Below are positions 57,547 to 64,000 of a stretch of DNA of 64,000 nt, piece by piece (the first letter of the stretch is position 1; each line of letters opens with the position of its first letter). The stretch comes from Rhodoferax lacus (GTDB lineage Bacteria; Pseudomonadota; Gammaproteobacteria; Burkholderiales; Burkholderiaceae_C): contig NZ_QFZK01000001.1 in assembly GCF_003415675.1 (NCBI RefSeq), positions 558,001 to 622,000 on the forward strand. Reading direction: 5' to 3'. Under the pieces are notes generated by a model. It worked only from the letters and a program-made list of their open reading frames with translations. It did no database searches and was not told the DNA's origin. The position numbers and the translations under genes are program-made.

Positions 57547-58353
57547 TCAATCCAGTTTCAAGTTGCCAATCACATGCGCCAGCACGGCGCTGGCCTGCAC
57601 ACCGGCCGCTGCTGCCTGGCTCAGGGTATGGGCATGGCTCAGCCGCTCGCCCGACAGCCCGGCGCCCATGTTGGTGATGAGGGACAGCGCCAGCACCCGC
57701 AAGGCCAGGTAGCGCGCCAGGATGGTCTCGGGCACGGTGCTCATGCCCACGGCATCGGCGCCCAGTTGGGCCAGCATGCGGATCTCGGCCGGGGTTTCGA
57801 ACTGCGGGCCAAAGGCCCAGGCGTAGACGCCGGTGGCCAAGCTCACACCCTGCTCAGCAGCCAGCACCACAGCCTGCGCGCGCAGGGCTGGGTCATAGGC
57901 GTTCACCATGTCCACAAAGCGCTCGGCGCCGCCCAACCCTACCAGCGGTGAGCGCTGCGGCAGGTTGATATGGTCGCCCAGCGCCATCAGGCTGCCCGGC
58001 GGCAAGCTGCGGCGCAGGCTGCCTGCGGCATTGGTCTGCACCAGCACCTGGCAGCCCAAGGCCTGCAGCACCTGCAAGGGGACGTGCATGCCGTCCACCG
58101 CACCGGTCTCGTAGCCGTGTTGGCGCCCGCTCAGCACAGCCACAGTGTGGGCGCCGATTCGGCCCAGCCACAAGTCGCCGCCGTGCCCGGCCACACCCGG
58201 CTTGGGGAATCCTTGCAGGTCTGCATAGGCAATGCGAACCGGGTCTTGCATCAGCGCCGTCAAGCCGCCCCAGCCACTGCCCAAGACCACGGCGATGCGG
58301 GGCACCAGGCCCGGCGCGCGGGCAGCAATGGCGTCCCGTGCGGACTGCGTCAT
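57547..58353 (-). CDS. punA: Purine-nucleoside phosphorylase
   Basis: 268 residues, trimeric-type PNP. IAVVLGSGWGGLTALM, LSGRQHGYETGAVDGMHVPL, TNAAGSLRRSLPPGSLM and the substrate-binding PQFETPAEIRML are present. It phosphorolyses (deoxy)purine nucleosides. ATGA overlaps the upstream cdd gene. Confidence 0.93.
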   Translation of the reverse strand: MTQSARDAIAARAPGLVPRIAVVLGSGWGGLTALMQDPVRIAYADLQGFPKPGVAGHGGDLWLGRIGAHTVAVLSGRQHGYETGAVDGMHVPLQVLQALGCQVLVQTNAAGSLRRSLPPGSLMALGDHINLPQRSPLVGLGGAERFVDMVNAYDPALRAQAVVLAAEQGVSLATGVYAWAFGPQFETPAEIRMLAQLGADAVGMSTVPETILARYLALRVLALSLITNMGAGLSGERLSHAHTLSQAAAAGVQASAVLAHVIGNLKLD

Positions 58354-58790
58354 GGCTTGCGCAAATGGTCCGGCCCGAAGCTGTGCGGCAGCAGTTGCTC
58401 CAGGCTGTAGACAGGCCCCAGCGCCTCCACCGTGGCAGAGACAATCGGCATGTCAGGCTCGCCAAACTCGCGCAGCTTCTGGCGGCAACCACCACAAGGC
58501 GTGATCCAGGCGCCACCCGTGCCCACCACCAGCACACCGCGCACTTGGCGCGCACCGGACAGCACCAGGGCGCTGAGCGCACTGGCCTCGGCGCACCAGC
58601 CCTGGGGGTAAGCGGCGTTCTCCACATTGCAACCCGCATGGACCTGGCCGTGCTCATCCACAATGGCTGCGCCCACCGCGTAGCGCGAATACGGCGCATA
58701 GGCCCGGGCGTGTGCGGCACGTGCTGCTGCCCATAACTGCTCCAACACGGTGGAGGACAAAGGCACAGGTTCCACAGGCAAAGCGCTCAT
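58350..58790 (-). CDS. cdd: Cytidine deaminase
   Basis: 146 residues. The zinc and catalytic motif HAGCNVENAAYPQGWCAEASAL and TPCGGCRQKLREF (Cys ligands) are intact. It deaminates cytidine and deoxycytidine, feeding the phosphorylases downstream. It overlaps DUF3079 and punA by four bases each. Confidence 0.95.
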   Translation of the reverse strand: MSALPVEPVPLSSTVLEQLWAAARAAHARAYAPYSRYAVGAAIVDEHGQVHAGCNVENAAYPQGWCAEASALSALVLSGARQVRGVLVVGTGGAWITPCGGCRQKLREFGEPDMPIVSATVEALGPVYSLEQLLPHSFGPDHLRKP

Positions 58791-59041
58791 GGGTTCAAGG
58801 CGGGTGCGAGGGTTGCGGCACTGCTTACAGAACGGGCTGGCGAACCGGCTGGCGTGGGCGCATCGGGCGCCACAAAATCACTGCCCCAGTCCATCCAGTC
58901 CTTGCCAAACAGCTCCACCGGATGCTGGGTGCGGTCCGAACCGTTGCCGCACATCATGTCGTCGGCCGAGCAGTACTTGTCACAACCCCAGCACAGGCGC
59001 TCGGGGTTGGCAGGGTGGATGGGAAAACGCTTCTTCGTCAT
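58787..59041 (-). CDS. DUF3079 small protein
   Basis: 84 residues. The conserved MTKKRFPIHPANPERLCWGCD, KYCSADDMMCGNGSDRTQHP and FGKDWMDWG are diagnostic of DUF3079, with four cysteines that could bind zinc. The tail is Ala/Ser-rich. Function unknown. It overlaps cdd (4 bases) and so begins the nucleoside operon, 35 bases after the GntR gene. Confidence 0.88.
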   Translation of the reverse strand: MTKKRFPIHPANPERLCWGCDKYCSADDMMCGNGSDRTQHPVELFGKDWMDWGSDFVAPDAPTPAGSPARSVSSAATLAPALNP

Positions 59042-59076
59042 GGCCGGATTCTGCGCCCAAGTGCCGGGCCCGCGGC

Positions 59077-59751
59077 CTACTTTCGGCGCAGGAATTGACC
59101 TGCCACAAAGATGTCCCTCTCAATGGCGCGGCGCACGGCCGCGCTGTCACGGCGTTCCAGTGCGCGCATCACATCGCTGTGCGCGTCGTTCAGGCAGGCC
59201 AAGGGCTCGGGCGTGTCAAACAGCTGGTTGGAAATCGGCCCGGCCTTGAGCCAGAGTTTGTCTATCAACTCAAACAAAAGGGGCGAGCCGGCAGCGCGGT
59301 ACAGCAACACGTGGAAGTCTTCATTGGCCGCCAGGTAGTCTGTGGCGTCGCCCTTTTCAAGCGCCTGCGCCATGCGCTCGCACAGGGCGCGCAGGGTGGC
59401 GGTTTGCGCGGCGTCCAGGCGCAGGCTGCCGCGTTCGGCAGCCTCGCCTTCGAGCAGCATGCGCATCTGCAGCAGGTCGTCAAATTCGGGCGTGGAGAGC
59501 ACGGGCAGGGTCACGCCGGCGTTGGGCACATTGAGGAGTGCGCCCTCGGCGGCCAGGCGCTGCAGGGCGGCGCGCACGGGCATCTGGCCCACGCCCAGGT
59601 CGGCGGCCACGTTGCGAATTTTCAGGCGCTCGCCGGGCAGAAAGCGGCCTACCGTGATCCACTGACGCAGGGTCTGGTAGACCGTGTCTTGCTGGGTGGT
59701 GGTGACTGCTATGTCATCTACAGCCTGCCCTGCAGTGCGCTGGCTGCCCAT
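59077..59751 (-). CDS. GntR-family (FCD) transcriptional regulator
   Basis: 224 residues. Winged-helix N-terminus (TLRQWITVGRFLPGERLKIR, then MPVRAALQRLAAEGAL) and an FCD effector domain (DDLLQMRMLLEGEAAERGSL, LAANEDFHVLLYRAAGS, HSDVMRALERRDSAAVRRAI). Start ATG 59751 overlaps the aminotransferase stop as TGATG. It probably controls its own operon through the palindrome at 62563-62578; that is inference. Confidence 0.92.
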   Translation of the reverse strand: MGSQRTAGQAVDDIAVTTTQQDTVYQTLRQWITVGRFLPGERLKIRNVAADLGVGQMPVRAALQRLAAEGALLNVPNAGVTLPVLSTPEFDDLLQMRMLLEGEAAERGSLRLDAAQTATLRALCERMAQALEKGDATDYLAANEDFHVLLYRAAGSPLLFELIDKLWLKAGPISNQLFDTPEPLACLNDAHSDVMRALERRDSAAVRRAIERDIFVAGQFLRRK

Positions 59752-61166
59752 CACCGGCACGCCGTCAAAAAGCCGTCCACCGCGCCAATCAGGCGCGCCA
59801 CATCCGCATCGGTGGTGTCGGGGCAGACCAGCATCATGTTGTGAAACGGCGTGATCAGCACCTCGCGGTTGAGCAGGTACAGGTGGATGGCGTGCTCCAG
59901 CTCGGCATTCATGGCCAGGCCGGCCTCGGTGCCGTTGACGGGTGGCACAGCGCAGAACTGGAACTCCACCCTGGCGCCCACCTGCGTCACGCACCAGGGC
60001 ACGCCGTGGCGCGTCACCACGGCCTGCAGGCCGGAAGCGAGACAACCCGCCAGCGCCTGCATGGGAGCAAACACTTCGGGCGTCATCAGATGGGTCAGCG
60101 TGGCGCGTATGGCCGCCATGGCCAGCAAATTGGCGGTGAGCGTGGTGCCAATGCCCGAGTGCCCGGGCGGCGCGTTGCGCTTGGCGGCCACCACACGTTC
60201 TGCCAGCTCAGCGGTAAAACCATAGGCGGCACACGGCATGCCGCCGCCCAGTGGCTTGCCCACCACGATGGCATCCGCCTGCAGACCGTGCGCCTGCGCA
60301 TAGCCGCCGGGGCCGCTGCTGATGGTGTGGGTCTCGTCCAGCACCAGCATGGCGCCGTGCTTGCGGATAAGCGCCTGCGCCTGCTCCCAAAAGCCGGGCT
60401 GCGGCAGCACCATGCCGATATTGGTCATCACCGGCTCAGCCAGCACACAGGCCACATCACCAGGGGCCAAGGCAGCCTCCAGAGCAGCCAGGTCGTTGAA
60501 CTCCACCACACGGGTGTGGGCAGTCAGGTCATGCACCTGGCCCAGCAGACTGTCGCGTTGCACCGGTTTGCCATCCACCAGATCAACAAACACATCTTCC
60601 ACCGTGCCGTGGTAGCAGCCGTTGAACACCAGCAGCACCGAGCGACCGGTGGCGGCGCGCATCCAGCGCAGCACAAATCGGTTGGCGTCGGTGGCCGTCA
60701 TGGCGAACTGCCACATCGGCAGGCCAAGCCGCGCGGCCAGCAGCTCGGCCACCACCGCGCCATCGTCATTGGGCAGCATGGTGGTCAGGCCCAGGGCAGC
60801 CTGGCGTTGCAGGGCTTTTGTGACTACAGGCGGCGCGTGGCCAAACATGGCGCCGGTGTCGCCCAGGCAAAAGTCGGCCAAGCGGTGGCCATCCACATCC
60901 AGCAGATGGGCGCCCTGCGCACTGGCCACCTGCAGGGCGAAGGGTGTGCCCCAGTCGTTCATCCAGTGCAGGGGCACACCAAACAGCAGGTGCTCCGCGG
61001 CGCGCGCTGACTGGGCCTGTGACTTGGGGTTGCGACGGATGTAGCTGGCGCGCTCACGCAGCAGCAGGGCCTGCAGGGCCCGCGTGGATATGCCGCCCAG
61101 TGTCAGTGCCGGACTGTCGGCCGCGGCTTGCGGTGCGGCGGTGGGAATTGTTGAATCTTTCTTCAT
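59751..61166 (-). CDS. Class III aminotransferase (GSAM-like)
   Basis: 471 residues, PLP fold-type I, related to glutamate-1-semialdehyde aminomutase and omega-aminotransferases. The core includes FCLGDTGAMFGHAPP, FNGCYHGTVEDVF, LVLDETHTISSGPGGYA and the PLP-lysine segment IVVGKPLGGGMPCAAYGF. A 50-residue N-terminal extension is Ala/Gln-rich. hemL is unlikely because of the context: it is the middle gene of GS-aminotransferase-GntR, so an amine or amino-acid substrate is inferred. GGAGG lies upstream. Confidence 0.88.
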   Translation of the reverse strand: MKKDSTIPTAAPQAAADSPALTLGGISTRALQALLLRERASYIRRNPKSQAQSARAAEHLLFGVPLHWMNDWGTPFALQVASAQGAHLLDVDGHRLADFCLGDTGAMFGHAPPVVTKALQRQAALGLTTMLPNDDGAVVAELLAARLGLPMWQFAMTATDANRFVLRWMRAATGRSVLLVFNGCYHGTVEDVFVDLVDGKPVQRDSLLGQVHDLTAHTRVVEFNDLAALEAALAPGDVACVLAEPVMTNIGMVLPQPGFWEQAQALIRKHGAMLVLDETHTISSGPGGYAQAHGLQADAIVVGKPLGGGMPCAAYGFTAELAERVVAAKRNAPPGHSGIGTTLTANLLAMAAIRATLTHLMTPEVFAPMQALAGCLASGLQAVVTRHGVPWCVTQVGARVEFQFCAVPPVNGTEAGLAMNAELEHAIHLYLLNREVLITPFHNMMLVCPDTTDADVARLIGAVDGFLTACR

Positions 61167-61186
61167 GTTGTGGTGCCTCCCTTGCC

Positions 61187-62521
61187 CTACACCAGCAGCA
61201 ACAAATGCTCACGCTCCCAGGAGCTGATGACGCGGTTGTAGGTGGCGTACTCCAGCTCTTTCACAGCGCAGAATGCGTCCACAAAGGCGGCGCCCAGAAT
61301 CTCGCGCATGGGCGCACAGCTGCGCATGGCGTTGATGGCGTCCTCCAGATTGCGCGGCAGCTCGTGGCTGACGTTCCAGGCGCTGTCGGTGGTGGGGCTG
61401 GAGGCCTGCAGGTTCTCGCACATGCCGATGTAGCCACAGGCCAGTGTGGCGGCCATGGCCAGGTAGGGGTTCACGTCCACACCGGGCACTCGGTTCTCCA
61501 CCCGGCGCGCATCCGGCCCGGACTTGGGCACGCGGATGCCGCAGGTGCGGTTGTCATTGCCCCAGCGCACATTGATGGGCGCCGACATAAAGGGCGACAG
61601 GCGCCGGTACGAGTTCACATAGGGCGCAAACATAGGCATGAGCTGCGGGATGTAGGTCTGCAGCCCGGCAATGTAGTTACCAAACAGCGGCGTCTCGCTG
61701 CCGTCTGCGTTGCTGAAGATGTTCTGGCCCGCCACATCGGTAATGCTCTGGTGGATGTGCATGGCGCTGCCCGGCTCCTGCTCCATGGGCTTGGCCATGA
61801 AGGTGGCAAAAATGCCGTGGCGCAGCGCCGTCTCACGCACCGTGCGCTTGAACAGAAACACCCGGTCCGCCAGGTCCATGGGCTCGCCGTGCGAGAAGTT
61901 GATTTCCATCTGGCCGGGGCCGGCCTCGTGGATCAGTGTCTCCACGCCCAGTCGGTGCTGGCTGCAAAAGGAACTCAGCTCCATGAAGAAGGGGTCGAAG
62001 TCATTCACCGCGTCAATCGAATAGCTCTGGCGCCCGGCCTCGGGCTTGCCGGTGCGCCCCAGTGGCGGCTGCAGCGGCTCATGCGGGTTCATTTGCCGCG
62101 CCACCAGGTAGAACTCCATCTCGGGCGCCACCACCGGCTTCCAGCCCTTGTCGGCATAGAGCTTGAGCACCCGGCGCAGCACGCCGCGCGGTGCCAGCGC
62201 CACGGGCGAGCCGTCCCACTCCTGGCAATCATGAATCACCACCGCCACCGGCTCGGCCGCCCAGGGCACCACGCGCACCGTGGCCGCATCGGGCACGCAC
62301 ACCATGTCGGGGTCGGTGTCGCCCACATAGGGGCCGTTGTCGGGCTGCTGGCCGTTCACCGTGTTGAGCAGCACGCTCTTGGGCAAACGCATCTGGCCCT
62401 CGGCCAGAAACAGATCACGCGGCAGGATCTTGCCGCGTGCTATGCCGGTCATGTCGGGGATGACGCACTCCACTTCGTGGATGCGGTGGGCTATCAAAAA
62501 TTCTGCGAGGGATGGGGTCAT
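61187..62521 (-). CDS. Glutamine-synthetase-family ligase (PuuA-like)
   Basis: 444 residues from ATG 62521; a GTG at 62560 is a weaker alternative. Metal/glutamate motifs: APEMEFYLVAR, GPGQMEINFSHGEPMDLADR, EPGSAMHIHQS and SAPINVRWGNDNRTCGIRVP. The short N-terminal beta-grasp region and the HEVECVIPDMTGIARGK start fit the PuuA/GlnA-like gamma-glutamyl-amine ligases rather than GlnA, whose adenylylation Tyr loop is not seen. It is first gene of its operon. Confidence 0.88.
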   Translation of the reverse strand: MTPSLAEFLIAHRIHEVECVIPDMTGIARGKILPRDLFLAEGQMRLPKSVLLNTVNGQQPDNGPYVGDTDPDMVCVPDAATVRVVPWAAEPVAVVIHDCQEWDGSPVALAPRGVLRRVLKLYADKGWKPVVAPEMEFYLVARQMNPHEPLQPPLGRTGKPEAGRQSYSIDAVNDFDPFFMELSSFCSQHRLGVETLIHEAGPGQMEINFSHGEPMDLADRVFLFKRTVRETALRHGIFATFMAKPMEQEPGSAMHIHQSITDVAGQNIFSNADGSETPLFGNYIAGLQTYIPQLMPMFAPYVNSYRRLSPFMSAPINVRWGNDNRTCGIRVPKSGPDARRVENRVPGVDVNPYLAMAATLACGYIGMCENLQASSPTTDSAWNVSHELPRNLEDAINAMRSCAPMREILGAAFVDAFCAVKELEYATYNRVISSWEREHLLLLV

Positions 62522-62562
62522 GGGAGGCCTTTGGGATGGCTGCCATGATACGGCAATCACTC

Positions 62563-62578
62563 ATTTGTGATCACAAAT
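62563..62578. promoter_or_regulatory. Perfect 16-bp palindrome, likely GntR operator
   Basis: ATTTGTGATCACAAAT, a perfect palindrome 41 bases before the GS-like start codon. On the operon strand a TATAAA lies immediately upstream, so bound protein would block transcription. The TTGTGATCACAA core fits a GntR/FCD site better than a CRP site, which needs a 6-base spacer. Confidence 0.6.
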
Positions 62579-62624
62579 TTTCATTTATAGGTACACAATG
62601 ATGTCCAAAATCAGTGCTGTGATC

Positions 62625-63032
62625 TCAAACTTGCAGCACGTGCAAACCGGCCACGCGCTGGAAGGCTCCATCTCCCGTCACAAAAACATGGTCATTCCCA
62701 AGCTGAAGGCAACAGGCAGCTTGCAAGCAATCTGGAGTCTTCAATCCATGGGTCGCTCGGATCTGCGCGGCCAGCTCCACCACGGTCTGTGTCAGTTCCA
62801 CCCATACCAAATCTGGCAGCGCAAAGAAGCTGTCATAGCGTTGCAAGAGCCCTGTGTCATTGGACTTCATCGGCCCCACCCGACACTCCAGCCAGCTGAG
62901 CCTGCTCAGGCTAAGCTGCAAACCGGGATATGCCAAGTTCAGGCCAACAAGTGCAGAACGCACCTGGCTGGCAAACGGCTCCTTGCCCTCGGTCTGGTAG
63001 ATAAGGGCGTTGGCGTCCAGAAAAGCAATCAC
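62625..63032 (-). CDS. PIN-domain toxin
   Basis: 135 residues. PIN acidic residues: MIAFLDANALIYQTEGKEP (Asp6), SRLSWLECRVGP, LKTPDCLQAACCLQLG and HVFVTGDGAFQRVAG. It overlaps the antitoxin gene as ATGA. It appears intact and differs from the VapC at 24999. Confidence 0.9.
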   Translation of the reverse strand: MIAFLDANALIYQTEGKEPFASQVRSALVGLNLAYPGLQLSLSRLSWLECRVGPMKSNDTGLLQRYDSFFALPDLVWVELTQTVVELAAQIRATHGLKTPDCLQAACCLQLGNDHVFVTGDGAFQRVAGLHVLQV

Positions 63033-63298
63033 CAGCTGCGCTCGGCTTGCAGGTCTGCATCAATGGCTGCGCGGCTCCGGCTGCCGGTGCTGGGCTGCGC
63101 GATCAGCCATTCCAGCGCGGTCATGCCCGGCAGATGTGGGGCATGCTGTGCGACAAGGCGCTGGTACTCGTCCTCCGACAATATGACAGCAGCCCTCTTG
63201 TTGCGTTTGACAACGTGCGTGGGGCCCAGGCGCAGGTGATCCGTGATGGCAGCCATGCCTCGGCGCTTGATTTCCGAAATGGTAATGGTGTTTTCCAT
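63029..63298 (-). CDS. Phd/YefM-type antitoxin
   Basis: 89 residues from ATG 63298 (AGGAG upstream). MENTITISEIKRRGMAAITDHL and HVVKRNKRAAVILSEDEYQRLVA are Phd-like. The tail SRSRAAIDADLQAERSW should wrap the toxin. It pairs with the PIN gene downstream. Confidence 0.88.
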   Translation of the reverse strand: MENTITISEIKRRGMAAITDHLRLGPTHVVKRNKRAAVILSEDEYQRLVAQHAPHLPGMTALEWLIAQPSTGSRSRAAIDADLQAERSW

Positions 63299-63324
63299 GC
63301 TGAACTCCTGATGTATGTGAATAA

Positions 63325-63338
63325 TACCAACGTAGGTA
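63325..63338. promoter_or_regulatory. Operator-like repeat before Phd antitoxin
   Basis: TACCAACGTAGGTA, a 14-base palindrome with one mismatched pair, 26 bases upstream of the antitoxin start and 20 bases upstream of the divergent aldolase start. It is a plausible autoregulatory site. Confidence 0.45.
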
Positions 63339-63357
63339 CGATTCACCGCCAACCCCC

Positions 63358-64000
63358 ATGACCACACAGCACCAGCAAGACTTCAACTCCGCGTCCGTTA
63401 CCCAACTGCGCACCGACCTGGCGCTGGCCCTGCGCGCTGCGGCCTTCCACGGCCTGGCCGAGGGCGTTTGCAACCACTTCAGTGTGGAGTTGCCCGACCA
63501 GTCCGGCCGCTTTCTGCTCAACCCGCGCGGCCTGCTGTGGGAGGAGGTGCAGGCCGATGACATTGTGCTGATCGACGTGCACGGCAACATCCTGGCCGGG
63601 CGCCATGCGGTGGAGCCTACGGCCATGTACATCCACGCGGCCATCCACCGTATTGCCGGCAAGGCCTGCGTACTGCACACCCACATGCCCCATGCCACGG
63701 CACTCACGCTGACCGCTCGGCGCGCGCTGGACACCTGCCTGTCGCAAAACGCCATGCGCTTCCATGGCCGCGTGGCAGCGGACGCGCACTACAACGGCCT
63801 GGCACTGGATGCCGCCGAGGGCGAGCGCATTGCCCACGCCATGCAGGGCGCAGATGTAGTGTTCCTGGGCAACCACGGCGTGGTGGTTTGCGGACAGCGC
63901 CTCGACTACGCCTATGACGATCTGTATTACCTGGAGCGCGCCTGCTGCGTGCAGGTGCTGGCGCAGAGCACGGGCCAGCCCCTGTTGCCGGTGGCGCGGC
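63358..64000 (+). CDS. Class II aldolase/adducin family, C-terminus cut
   Basis: Frame opens at ATG 63358 and leaves the window after 214 codons. MTTQHQQDFNSASVTQLRTD, the LAEGVCNHFSVELP segment, LNPRGLLWEEVQADDI and the zinc His triad region LHTHMPHATALT with FLGNHGVVVCGQR are characteristic. Substrate cannot be read. It is divergent from the Phd/PIN pair. Confidence 0.88.
   Translation, partial: MTTQHQQDFNSASVTQLRTDLALALRAAAFHGLAEGVCNHFSVELPDQSGRFLLNPRGLLWEEVQADDIVLIDVHGNILAGRHAVEPTAMYIHAAIHRIAGKACVLHTHMPHATALTLTARRALDTCLSQNAMRFHGRVAADAHYNGLALDAAEGERIAHAMQGADVVFLGNHGVVVCGQRLDYAYDDLYYLERACCVQVLAQSTGQPLLPVAR

Noticed and set aside
60944..62548. 534-codon plus-strand open frame opposite the glutamine-synthetase-like gene
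   Set aside because: Antisense shadow with no conserved motifs.
62563..62578. CRP-binding site reading of the ATTTGTGATCACAAAT palindrome
   Set aside because: CRP sites need TGTGA and TCACA separated by six bases; here they are adjacent.

Overview
The window is chromosomal DNA of a high-GC betaproteobacterium, most likely Burkholderiales and close to Comamonadaceae (Rhodoferax or Polaromonas type). This rests on gene order: alaA-hom-thrC, rpsF-priB-rpsR-rplI-dnaB, and surE-pcm-nlpD-rpoS-rlmD. The H-NS protein is of the short AKYRGPNGETWSGRG type, and there is a GC-rich intergenic repeat of a kind I associate with this family. No rRNA, tRNA, CRISPR array or intact insertion sequence was seen.

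Positions 1-28.6 kb are mostly housekeeping. They hold threonine synthesis (thrC partial, hom, alaA), a Bcp-type peroxiredoxin, a PIN-PhoH ATPase, the rpsF-priB-rpsR-rplI ribosomal operon followed by dnaB, and PEP synthase. PEP synthase is translationally coupled to a DUF4212-SSS symporter fusion and lies divergent from its regulatory kinase/phosphotransferase. Next come a Bax-inhibitor-1 protein, a lipoprotein, the surE-pcm-nlpD-rpoS-rlmD stress block, a cytochrome b561-YceI-YceI operon, a VapBC module with a readable promoter/operator, a STAS protein of unknown role, H-NS and galE.

Positions 28.9-54.9 kb are a surface-polysaccharide island, probably O antigen, with mosaic base composition. 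Five genes (wbpA, B, D, E, I) specify UDP-2,3-diacetamido-2,3-dideoxy-mannuronic acid. Four consecutive SDR epimerase/dehydratases follow, two of them tandem paralogues. Then come an ABC exporter (wzm, wzt), an LpxD-like acyltransferase, an SGNH hydrolase, and an AsnB-type amidotransferase flanked by two paralogous CgeB-like glycosyltransferases. The island ends with a pseudo-GT2/methyltransferase fusion, three GT4 glycosyltransferases, an atypical SDR, an NDP-sugar pyrophosphorylase and manC. The genes are tightly coupled by ATGA, GTGA and TTGA overlaps. The predicted product is a polymer containing diacetamido-uronic acids, some amidated, exported by an ABC transporter. No Wzx, Wzy, initiating transferase or ligase lies in the window.

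Positions 54.9-64 kb are accessory metabolism. After a UspA protein comes a leftward nucleoside-salvage operon (DUF3079-cdd-punA-deoC-deoA). Upstream of it is a leftward operon of a glutamine-synthetase-like ligase, a class III aminotransferase and a GntR/FCD regulator, preceded by a perfect 16-bp palindrome. A Phd/PIN toxin-antitoxin pair and a class II aldolase (cut by the window end) complete the region.

The least-described material is the centre of the polysaccharide island (38-48 kb) and the GS-aminotransferase-GntR operon. All functional calls come from reading protein motifs by eye; no database search was run.
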